DNA of 64,000 bases from Nocardia abscessus NBRC 100374 (GTDB taxonomy: Bacteria > Actinomycetota > Actinomycetes > Mycobacteriales > Mycobacteriaceae): assembly GCF_000308455.1 (NCBI RefSeq), contig NZ_BAFP01000274.1:1-64000 (forward strand), given 5' to 3'. The notes under the pieces are model-generated. The model made no database searches, had not been told where the DNA came from, and saw only the letters and a program-made list of their open reading frames with translations. This document shows positions 1 through 6,975 of the stretch, piece by piece. How positions within the stretch are numbered: position 1 is the first letter of the stretch; the number at the start of each line of letters is the position of its first letter. A program made the position numbers and the translations under genes.

Positions 1-316
1 TCTGATCCGCAACACCTTCCGGCTTGCCGGCCGCCAGCACTGGGACGCGCTGCGGCGGGATGTGAAACCGATCTACACCGCCGTCAACGCCGCCGCGGCC
101 CGAGCAGCGCTGGATGAGCTCACCGAGCGATGGGGCGAGAAATACGGTGCGATCGTGCGTCTTTGGGAGAACTCGTGGGAGGAGTTCATTCCGTTCCTCG
201 ACTACGACATCGAGATCCGGCGTGTCATCTGCAGCACGAACGCCATCGAATCCTTGAACGCCCGATACCGGCGCGCGATCAAGGCCCGAGGCCACTTCCC
301 GACCGAGCAAGCCGCC
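1..316 (+). pseudogene. IS256-family transposase, 5' portion, interrupted by IS30
   Basis: Frame 2 is open from the window edge to 316. It reads as the catalytic and C-terminal part of an IS256/Mutator-type transposase. Recognisable family stretches are RNTFRLAGRQHW at the start, the WEEFIPFLDYD block, and the STNAIESLNARYRRA block that carries the catalytic Glu region. The frame runs directly into the IS30 element and stops at a TAG at 317-319. The missing C-terminus (ALKCLYLVTRSL...) resumes in phase at 1571 on the other side of the insertion, so this is one gene split by transposition. The 5' end lies outside the window. Confidence 0.9.
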
Positions 317-1568
317 TAGGTTCAAGAGGTCAACGCAACACCCTGCATGACGTGGGGGTTCGTGTTGGGGCGTCCTGCGATATCGGTTGAGGTTCAGCGT
401 TCGTTCTGGTCGTGCATCCGTACGGGCGAGATCATCGACACCGCGGCCGCGGCGGTTGGTGTGTCGAAGACGGTCGGCTGGCGGTGGTTCCGCGAGGCTG
501 GCGGAGTGATGCCGCCACAATGGTGTGAGCAATCGACTCGCCCGGCCCGACTGTCGTTCGCCGAGCGGGAAGAGATCGCTTGTCGCCGAGCGGCCGGCGA
601 GAGCATGCGAGCGATCGCCAGGTCCATCGAAAGGTCTGCCTCGACCGTCAGCCGCGAGCTCGCCCGTGGCACTCGACGACCGAAGACCGGATACCGGGCG
701 ACTGTTGCTCAGGCACTCGCCCACAAGCGCGCCCGCCGTCCCAAGATCGCGTTGCTTCGCCGCGATTCTCTGCTGGGTGCCTATGTCGAGCGGCAGTTGC
801 TGTTGAAGCACAGCCCCGAGCAGATCAGCCGTCGACTGCTGATCGATTTCCCCGACGATCCACGTATGCGGGTGTCCCACGAGACGATCTATCAGTCGCT
901 CTACGTTCGGAGACGTGAGGCGCTCCAACGTGAACTGGCACAGTGCTTGCGAACCGGACGTGCGCTGCGCAGGCCGCACCGGAAGCCCGACGAGCGCCGA
1001 AGTCGGCATGCAGGTGCGGTCTCGATCAGTCAACGGCCCGCCGAAGTCGAGGACCGGACAGTGCCGGGACACTGGGAGGGCGATCTCATTACCGGGGCCG
1101 GGAACGGCTCCGCCATCGGCACGCTCGTCGAGCGCGCGACCGGATTCGTCATGTTGCTGCATTTACCGCACACCCACAAGGCCCTCGACGTCCAGGAAGC
1201 GATAACGACGACGATGTCGACGCTGCCGCGGACTTTGCGTCGGACGTTGACCTGGGACCAAGGCCAAGAGATGGCCAACCATATCCAGATCGCCGCCGCG
1301 ACGGGTCTCGACATCTACTTCTGCGACCCGCACTCACCGTGGCAGCGCGGCTTGAACGAGAACACGAACGGTCTGCTCCGGCAGTATTTTCCGAAGTTCA
1401 CCGACCTGTCCGGCTACCACCCGGACTACCTCGAGTTCGTCGCCGCCGAACTCAACAACCGGCCCCGCAAACGTCTCGGCTGGCGCAGCCCTGCCGAAAC
1501 ACTTGAGCAGCTACTCTCAGAACCAGACAGCAATCCACCCGGTGTTGCGTTGGCCAGTTGAATCCACC
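317..1568 (+). mobile_element. IS30-family insertion sequence nested in an IS256 copy
   Basis: The left end near 319 reads ggttcaagaggtcaacgcaa and continues caccc. The reverse complement of the right end (about 1542-1566) reads ggattcaactggccaacgcaacacc, so the ends form an imperfect inverted repeat of roughly 25 bp. The host sequence ccgcc is present on both sides (312-316 and 1569-1573), which looks like a short target duplication. Removing the element and one copy rejoins the IS256 reading frame in phase. The enclosed transposase is intact, so the copy could be active. Exact end bases are uncertain by a few nucleotides. Confidence 0.85.
347..1561 (+). CDS. IS30-family transposase
   Basis: This 404-residue protein catalyses cut-out and insertion of the surrounding element. 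The N-terminal third has helix-turn-helix segments: VGVSKTVGWRWF near residue 36, and the IS30-type ARSIERSASTVSREL near residue 90. The C-terminal DDE catalytic core is complete: GHWEGDLI supplies the first Asp, LTWDQGQEM the second, and LNENTNGLLRQYFPKF the Glu. It starts at ATG 347 just inside the left end and stops 4-7 bp before the right end, the usual layout for IS30. No frameshift or internal stop was seen, so it is probably functional. Confidence 0.95.
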   Translation: MTWGFVLGRPAISVEVQRSFWSCIRTGEIIDTAAAAVGVSKTVGWRWFREAGGVMPPQWCEQSTRPARLSFAEREEIACRRAAGESMRAIARSIERSASTVSRELARGTRRPKTGYRATVAQALAHKRARRPKIALLRRDSLLGAYVERQLLLKHSPEQISRRLLIDFPDDPRMRVSHETIYQSLYVRRREALQRELAQCLRTGRALRRPHRKPDERRSRHAGAVSISQRPAEVEDRTVPGHWEGDLITGAGNGSAIGTLVERATGFVMLLHLPHTHKALDVQEAITTTMSTLPRTLRRTLTWDQGQEMANHIQIAAATGLDIYFCDPHSPWQRGLNENTNGLLRQYFPKFTDLSGYHPDYLEFVAAELNNRPRKRLGWRSPAETLEQLLSEPDSNPPGVALAS

Positions 1569-1714
1569 CCGCCCTGAAGTGCCTGTATCTGGTCACCCGA
1601 TCACTCGACCCGACCGGGGCCGGTCGGGCACGATGGACGATGCGCTGGAAGCCTGCGGTCAACGCGTTCGCGATCACCTTCGCCGACCGCTGGCCCGACG
1701 CCCAAACCTACTAA
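1569..1714 (+). pseudogene. IS256-family transposase, 3' portion
   Basis: From 1571 the frame reads ALKCLYLVTRSLDPTG and then a Trp-rich tail ending WPDAQTY before the TAA at 1712-1714. This is the usual IS256-family C-terminus and completes the fragment at 1-316. The sequence just after it (about 1715-1752) probably holds the right terminal inverted repeat of the IS256 element. That repeat also encodes the last residues of the histidine phosphatase gene on the opposite strand. Confidence 0.85.
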
Positions 1715-2475
1715 TGGAGATCGCCGCAAACACCGTTAGCGAGATAGACCCCCGGTGTCCCGGAACCCCTGAGATGTCGGGTGTCGTTATGCCTGATCAG
1801 TACCCATCGCCACTGCTGAGGGTTTCTCGTCCGTGGGCGGCGCTCCCATTCGGTGATTGCGGTGTAATCGACTTCGGCGCTCGCGTAGGCGAGAGTTGGT
1901 GGAATCCGTTGGAAGTGTTGGGCTGCAGCGAGGATTGTCTCTCGGTGGCAGGCGAGTATGACGGTTGCACCTGGGTGTTGTGTCGCCAGCATGTCGAGTT
2001 TGCGGCCGACTCGTTGGGCTGCCACCGGCCATGAGTCGGCTCCTGCTGCAAGTGGGTAGTCGGGGGACAGAGCCAGTGGGTGTGTTGGATCCGCAGTGAT
2101 TTCGACCCGTGGTTGACCTTCGGCGTCCCCGTGTTCGTGGTAGGGGAACTCCGGCCGAAGAGGCACTCCGAGTTTCTCTGCGATCGGCTCGGCGGTTTGT
2201 ACAGCTCGTCGCACTGCGGTTGAGTACACCACAATGGTGCCGAATCGATGGCATTCAGCTGCAAGGTCGTCAGCGACGGCCACGGCTTGGCTGTGGCCGC
2301 GGTCGGTCAGCCCGAGGCAAGTTCGGGGACCGGCGACCACGCCGTCGACATTGCTCAAGCTTTCGCCGTGCCGAATGAGGATCAGACGCAAACCTGGTGC
2401 TCGTATCGTTTTGCGTTTTTGCGGAGCAGTCTCGGAAGCAGAGCAATGGGAGTCGGCTGGGGACGGAAGGGGCAT
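1711..2475 (-). CDS. Histidine phosphatase superfamily protein
   Basis: This 254-residue protein has the phosphoglycerate-mutase-like fold signature LILIRHGESLSNVDG near residue 32, with the catalytic RHG motif. It also has TDRGHSQAVAVADDL, the STAVRRAVQTAEPIA block, and the second catalytic His in LACHRETILAA. Members hydrolyse phosphate esters through a phospho-His intermediate; the substrate cannot be predicted. The last 12 or so codons (after GTPG) lie in what appears to be the end of the IS256 element, so the natural C-terminus may have been replaced. The phosphatase core is complete. It is transcribed in the same direction as the next minus-strand genes but separated by about 230 bp. 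Confidence 0.85.
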   Translation of the reverse strand: MPLPSPADSHCSASETAPQKRKTIRAPGLRLILIRHGESLSNVDGVVAGPRTCLGLTDRGHSQAVAVADDLAAECHRFGTIVVYSTAVRRAVQTAEPIAEKLGVPLRPEFPYHEHGDAEGQPRVEITADPTHPLALSPDYPLAAGADSWPVAAQRVGRKLDMLATQHPGATVILACHRETILAAAQHFQRIPPTLAYASAEVDYTAITEWERRPRTRNPQQWRWVLIRHNDTRHLRGSGTPGVYLANGVCGDLH

Positions 2476-2707
2476 TGGGCTGTACTTCCTCGGTTAGGTC
2501 AAGGGCGCCAATAGGGCAGGGCACAAAGCCGTTGATGTGATGTGCGCGTGGCTGTGTTCGGCGTCGCGAGTGTTCGATGACCGCCGCCGGGGCCAGCACA
2601 TGCGACGGCTTGGCCCGGTGGCGGTCATGACGAAGCTCTAGACGTGTGCGTCCGTGATGGCGCGGCCTGCCGTCGTTTGATCGTCGGCTGAGGCCCCGCC
2701 ACTTGGC

Positions 2708-3763
2708 TTAGGAGGCAGGTTCTAGGAGCAGGTGAGTGACCATACGAACCGTTGCGTGCAAAGAAGTGGTCTTGTCGGGGTTGGCAAGATCGTGATACGT
2801 AGCTGCGATGGTCGGGTCGTGCTGCGCTATGGCGGCGCTGCCCGTGTGCCAGCGATCCCTGGCAGCTCCTCCGGTAGCTGCAAACGGCACGACGGGAATG
2901 CCGAGCTGGTCGGCCAACTCGATTTCATAGGCCGTTCCAGCGTCACCGGCAAAAACGATGGCGATATCGGAGGAACCGAGGATGCTCAGACGCGCTTCGT
3001 CGAGACTCCCAGGAAGGCACTCGGTCCGTCCGAGGTAGCGGTGAATGGGCTGCCGCCTGCGAGAGCCGGTGCGGCGGACGAGGGTGTAGCGCTCGGGCGT
3101 GTAGGTGTTCATGTTCCTGGACTCGGCCGCCATGGCGTAACCGGTCAGGAGTCCAGCCTTGGATGCCATCGACAAAAGGTTGACGGGTACGGGCTGGTGT
3201 GCCAGAGCAGTACCTAACCTGGTTGCATAGGGATCCAGGGAAGAGCCGGTGTAGTAGCCAGCGAGGAACACGTTGGGGGTGGCTGCGCTGCGGGGGATGT
3301 CGGGTGTTGTGATGTGGTGAGCTTGTACCGGGGAACATGGCTCGTTCCGCGGACGCGCCCTGTAAGCGCCGAGGAGGCCAACCACGATCTCGTCGACGAC
3401 TCGATTGCGATGGCGCCAGTACTGGTTCCATGTTAGTGCGCACTCGGTGCCGATAAGTTTGAGACGTTCCTCGACGTACTTTCCGTGCAGATCGGAGTGT
3501 GCAGCAAGTGCGATCTGTGCGATTCCCTTTTCCATAGGGTCATTGAGCGCTGCAATCTGCTCTTCGATAGCGTGGACTATCCAGCTGGCTAGCGCGGTGC
3601 GGGTGGGTAGGTCTTCAGGGGCGGGAGCGCCGGTTAGGGCGCGCATGACGTCATCTCCGGTGGCCGCAAGCGCCTCGGTCGTCAGCTTCCGGGCCCCCTT
3701 GCGGAAGAAGTTGAACAGCGCATCAGCAAGTGGCGTGTTGGTCCGTGATGATCTCACAGGCAC
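2708..3763 (-). CDS. SLOG-like nucleotide-sensor protein with helical N-terminus
   Basis: This is a 351-residue protein. The first 130 or so residues look helical and match no domain I recognise. From about residue 165 (NVFLAGYYTGSSLDPYA) to 330 the pattern is a Rossmann-like SLOG/LOG fold: a Gly-rich first strand, then SDIAIVFAGDAGTAYEIELA with the acidic and Gly/Thr residues typical of ligand-binding loops, then GIPVVPFAATGGAARD. SLOG domains bind nucleotide-derived ligands and are common in bacterial immunity genes. Assignment is by motif only. The annotated start is GTG 3763 with no clear ribosome site, so the true start could be a little downstream. It lies about 335 bp from the nucleoside hydrolase operon, same strand. 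Confidence 0.6.
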   Translation of the reverse strand: MPVRSSRTNTPLADALFNFFRKGARKLTTEALAATGDDVMRALTGAPAPEDLPTRTALASWIVHAIEEQIAALNDPMEKGIAQIALAAHSDLHGKYVEERLKLIGTECALTWNQYWRHRNRVVDEIVVGLLGAYRARPRNEPCSPVQAHHITTPDIPRSAATPNVFLAGYYTGSSLDPYATRLGTALAHQPVPVNLLSMASKAGLLTGYAMAAESRNMNTYTPERYTLVRRTGSRRRQPIHRYLGRTECLPGSLDEARLSILGSSDIAIVFAGDAGTAYEIELADQLGIPVVPFAATGGAARDRWHTGSAAIAQHDPTIAATYHDLANPDKTTSLHATVRMVTHLLLEPAS

Positions 3764-3932
3764 ATGATGCCCTGTGTGCGGACGGTGTGGCGCTCCGCAC
3801 CAAAGATCGCCGAAAGATTGCTTCCCACTGGAGGTTCGGGTTGGACGTAGGCTCTGTCCTGACGCCCGCGGCCGCTGCCGACGGACGTGTCACAACCGGA
3901 TCTTCAAGCGCGAGAGAGGAAGTGATCACGAG

Positions 3933-4049
3933 ATGGGCAGGCACAGTCGGTATCGAGAATCGGTCGACGCTGGTGTGGTGCTAGCGGGGCTCATGGCGAT
4001 TGCGGCTGTTGTGGGGGTCGTCCTGCGGGTGGTCCGTGGCCGCAGGTGA
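3933..4049 (+). CDS. Small single-pass membrane protein
   Basis: This is a 38-residue ORF from ATG 3933, preceded by a purine-rich GAGAGAGGAAG stretch. It has a basic N-terminus (MGRHSRYRES), one hydrophobic helix of about 22 residues (GVVLAGLMAIAAVVGVVLRVV) and an Arg-rich tail. It is divergent from the SLOG gene and convergent with the nucleoside hydrolase operon. I do not recognise a family. Its location between two minus-strand cassettes and the plausible Shine-Dalgarno support a real small gene, but it could be chance. Confidence 0.4.
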   Translation: MGRHSRYRESVDAGVVLAGLMAIAAVVGVVLRVVRGRR

Positions 4050-4098
4050 GCGTCCGATGTGCGCTCGCACTGTCGGAGAGGCACTGGAACGACACGGG

Positions 4099-5082
4099 TT
4101 AGGTGGCGAGTTGGGTGGCAAGCCAGCGGCGGAATGCGGGGTAGTCGGCGTCAGAGGTCACCCAGGTGGGGCGGCCGGCGGGATCGACGCTCATTCGGGC
4201 GTCGGCATCGACCCGGATGCTGGGACGAGAGAGTTCGACGAAGGGCAGTTCGAGGGCGACGGTGAGGGTGAGCGGGTCGTGCTGCTTGCTGGCGGGGTAG
4301 CGCAAGCTGAACCAGCGCTCGAGGTGAGCAGTCAACAGCGCGGCCCATTCCGGTCCCTCGGGTGCCGAGAGGGTCGTGAAGACGTCGGTGCTGGCACTGA
4401 TCGCGATCTCGTCGGTAAATGTGACATCAGACAGCACAAGTGTGAGTTCTGGGGCTGTGGCGACGACGAAGCGGGCGGCGGCGGGGTCGAGCCGGAAGTT
4501 GTGTTCGGCACGGGCGGGGTCTCGGTAGTTGATCGCACCGCCCATCTGGGTGATAACCAGTTGTCGGGCGAGGTCGGGCTCGGCGCGCAGGACTGCGGCG
4601 AGGTTGGTGAGCGGCGCACACCCGACCCAGCGCACCGGTCCGTCGGTGTCCGTGCAGATAGCGCGGACAGCGGCAATGACGTTATCTGGCTGTGGGGCGA
4701 TGGTGGTGGGCGTCAGTCCCTCGGCAACCCAGTCGCGGGTGTTACCGAGGTCGGCGCCAGCCACGACGGGAACATCAGGTCGCCCCACCAGATCGAGCAG
4801 GTAGCGGGCGAGCCGTGCTCGCTGACCGTTGTGTTCGTCGGCGGTGATCACCAGTGCAAGCTCGGGTTGTCGGGCGGCGCAGGTGAGGGCGACGGCGTCA
4901 TCGGGGTCGCCGCCGATGTCGGTGTCCAGAATGATCGGCGTGCCGAGGACTCGTGGTGATGGTGGTCCGGCGGCACGGAGTTTGGCGGCAAGGGAGGAGT
5001 ACTCGGGGTAACGGGTGGCGAACCCCAGCATTGCTGCGTGCGCGGATTCGATGGTTTCGTCGGTGTCGTCGTAGTCACCCAT
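4099..5082 (-). CDS. Inosine/uridine-preferring nucleoside hydrolase family protein
   Basis: This 327-residue protein carries the family's Ca-binding active-site signature: IILDTDIGGDPDDAVAL at about residues 49-65. Downstream are the Asn-containing EHNFRLDP block and a late HD pair in KQHDPLTL. Enzymes of this family cleave the N-glycosidic bond of ribonucleosides, releasing base and ribose; some act on related nicotinamide or cytokinin ribosides. The ATG at 5082 overlaps the stop of the upstream PRTase-like gene (5075) by 8 bp, implying translational coupling as the last gene of a four-gene operon. That context suggests a role in nucleotide or NAD metabolism within a defence-type system rather than simple salvage (inference). 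Confidence 0.88.
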   Translation of the reverse strand: MGDYDDTDETIESAHAAMLGFATRYPEYSSLAAKLRAAGPPSPRVLGTPIILDTDIGGDPDDAVALTCAARQPELALVITADEHNGQRARLARYLLDLVGRPDVPVVAGADLGNTRDWVAEGLTPTTIAPQPDNVIAAVRAICTDTDGPVRWVGCAPLTNLAAVLRAEPDLARQLVITQMGGAINYRDPARAEHNFRLDPAAARFVVATAPELTLVLSDVTFTDEIAISASTDVFTTLSAPEGPEWAALLTAHLERWFSLRYPASKQHDPLTLTVALELPFVELSRPSIRVDADARMSVDPAGRPTWVTSDADYPAFRRWLATQLAT

Positions 5083-6736
5083 GGGGTGTTCCTTCCGGTG
5101 GAGCCGAGCCCGGCGATCGAGTGGTGAGTTCGAGTTGCTCTACGTAGCGCTCCTTATCGGCGAGTGAGAGCTGCTGGTAGCCCCGCCATGCCGCAGTGGT
5201 AGCGGCCTCACCGAGTTCGAGGTCGGTAATGACGTTGCGTAATCGGGGGATCAGATCCTTATCGGCGCGGCGGACGAACGAGTCCGCCAGCGCGTTGAAC
5301 GCAGGGTCACCGGTGTCGTGGCCGTGGGCCCATGATCGCACTCGTTGGGTGCAGGCACGGGCCTGTTCGGATAGGTTTGGCTGGTAGTCGATACCGGCTT
5401 TGTCGAGTTCGGCGATAGTTCGGGCGTAGTTGGTGACGGTGCGCTGGGCGATATCCATAATCGCGATCCGCACGCCTGGATCGTCGTATTCGGGGGCAAC
5501 GACCAACGGATTGATCTCGTCGAGCGACGGGCTCTCACGGTCGTGGATCGGGCTGCCGCGGTTGTCGTGGCCGTGGGTGGTCGACATGGTTCCGCGCAGA
5601 AGGTGCTCGAACACCACGGCCGGGTCTTTCTCAGCGTAGATTCTGGCCGGGTCGTCGGCTTCGGCCGGAAAGGTTCGTTCGGGCGATTGGTGCAGGACGT
5701 GCCCGGTCTTGGCGTTCGGGTGTGGATCGTGTTCGGATTGGACGTAGAACAGGTAGTGACCGCTGTAAGTCGGTTTCGGGAACGCCGCGTTCAGTTGCTC
5801 CTGGATGGTGCCTTTGTGTCCGGAGTCGATCAGGATGATGTGGGCACCGGGGGTGGTGACCGGTAGTCCGCTGAGCACCAGATGCCTGCCGACTCGGATG
5901 GAAGCGCCGGGAATCTCTTCGGGGTCCGCCTTGTCCCGCACGCGAAACTGCTCGGGGAGGGTGAATTCGCGTTCTGCGGTGTTCTCCTGGTCCTGCAGGA
6001 CGGCCTCCGTGGTCTTTCGCGACAGGTACACCGGTCGGCAATGTGATTCGAACAGGTCGGGGTCGAGTTCCTTGATTGCCAAGCCGATGCTGGCACCGTC
6101 GCGGTAGACGATGCCAACAGTTGCGTCGGGTCGTTCTGCGATCTCGCTGCGTACGGCGCGAAGCAACCGGATCGTGGCATCTACGGTGAATGGGGCCAAA
6201 GTCTCTGCGATGACATCCCGAGCCTTCGCGACCGCGCTGATCCGGTCTGGCGTATCAACGCCGAAAACGGCGCACACTTCATCAAGTTGCTGATCAGCGC
6301 GTGCAGCCGCGTCGGCCAAAATCCGCTCCCGCACGGATTCGAGCCGGGCGTCGGGCGGGTTCTCGACAACTGATGGCAGGTCGTTGTCTCTCGCGGCGGC
6401 CTTATCGAACGTCGGGTGAGTCGCTGTCTGTTCTGCAGCTTGGCCGAGCACTCCGTCACTGGAGTCGGTGTCGGGTTCCGAACTGATGGCAACGGGATCC
6501 AGGTAGTCGTTTTGCCGCAGCCATTCGACGGCAGTGGTGCGGGGTGGGTCTGCACCGGTCATAGGTTGCAACGAACGGTCATTGGACTGGTCACCGGTGT
6601 CGACGTGCCGCATCTGTTGGGCATCGGTGGTGCCGCGGCCGTTGTCGAGCATGCGACCCGGCGTGGACGCCTCGTCCCCGGCGGGGGCAAGGTTGCTTTG
6701 ATCGTCATCCGGGTGGCGGCGTGCATCGACGTTCAT
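5075..6736 (-). CDS. Large uncharacterised protein with a PRTase-like centre
   Basis: With the start at ATG 6736 (AGGA eight bases upstream) this is 553 residues. The frame stays open to 6979, but that extra stretch has the Arg/Ser/Pro-rich composition of non-coding sequence. Residues 1-135 are acidic and low complexity. Residues 135-200 are helical. Residues 205-315 form an alpha/beta core with VGIVYRDGASIG, PVYLSRKTT and ILIDSGHKGTIQEQL. The last is an Asp-x-Gly-x-x-Gly-Thr loop resembling PRPP-binding loops and the 'D-G-G-T-Q' loops of HAD-associated proteins. The C-terminal 200 residues look helical. Family not identified. Its neighbours are a HerA-like ATPase upstream and a nucleoside hydrolase downstream. 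Confidence 0.6.
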   Translation of the reverse strand: MNVDARRHPDDDQSNLAPAGDEASTPGRMLDNGRGTTDAQQMRHVDTGDQSNDRSLQPMTGADPPRTTAVEWLRQNDYLDPVAISSEPDTDSSDGVLGQAAEQTATHPTFDKAAARDNDLPSVVENPPDARLESVRERILADAAARADQQLDEVCAVFGVDTPDRISAVAKARDVIAETLAPFTVDATIRLLRAVRSEIAERPDATVGIVYRDGASIGLAIKELDPDLFESHCRPVYLSRKTTEAVLQDQENTAEREFTLPEQFRVRDKADPEEIPGASIRVGRHLVLSGLPVTTPGAHIILIDSGHKGTIQEQLNAAFPKPTYSGHYLFYVQSEHDPHPNAKTGHVLHQSPERTFPAEADDPARIYAEKDPAVVFEHLLRGTMSTTHGHDNRGSPIHDRESPSLDEINPLVVAPEYDDPGVRIAIMDIAQRTVTNYARTIAELDKAGIDYQPNLSEQARACTQRVRSWAHGHDTGDPAFNALADSFVRRADKDLIPRLRNVITDLELGEAATTAAWRGYQQLSLADKERYVEQLELTTRSPGSAPPEGTPHG

Positions 6737-6975
6737 GGCGAGTCCTGCGCGGTGGGATCGGTGAGAAGGAACAGCGGTCACCGAAGTGCCGAGAGAAGCT
6801 GCTCGGTTACATCGCGAAGCCGTTGGTATCGGCCGATGTGCGGGGATGAATGCGCAGCGACGGGGACCATCCGTCGATCGCCGCGCCGCTTGGTAGGAGG
6901 GCGGATGCCTCTTTGCGTGCACGCCTGCAGACATCATCGGCCGGATTGCGCTGCGTGTCCGCGAAAGACTAGCGA

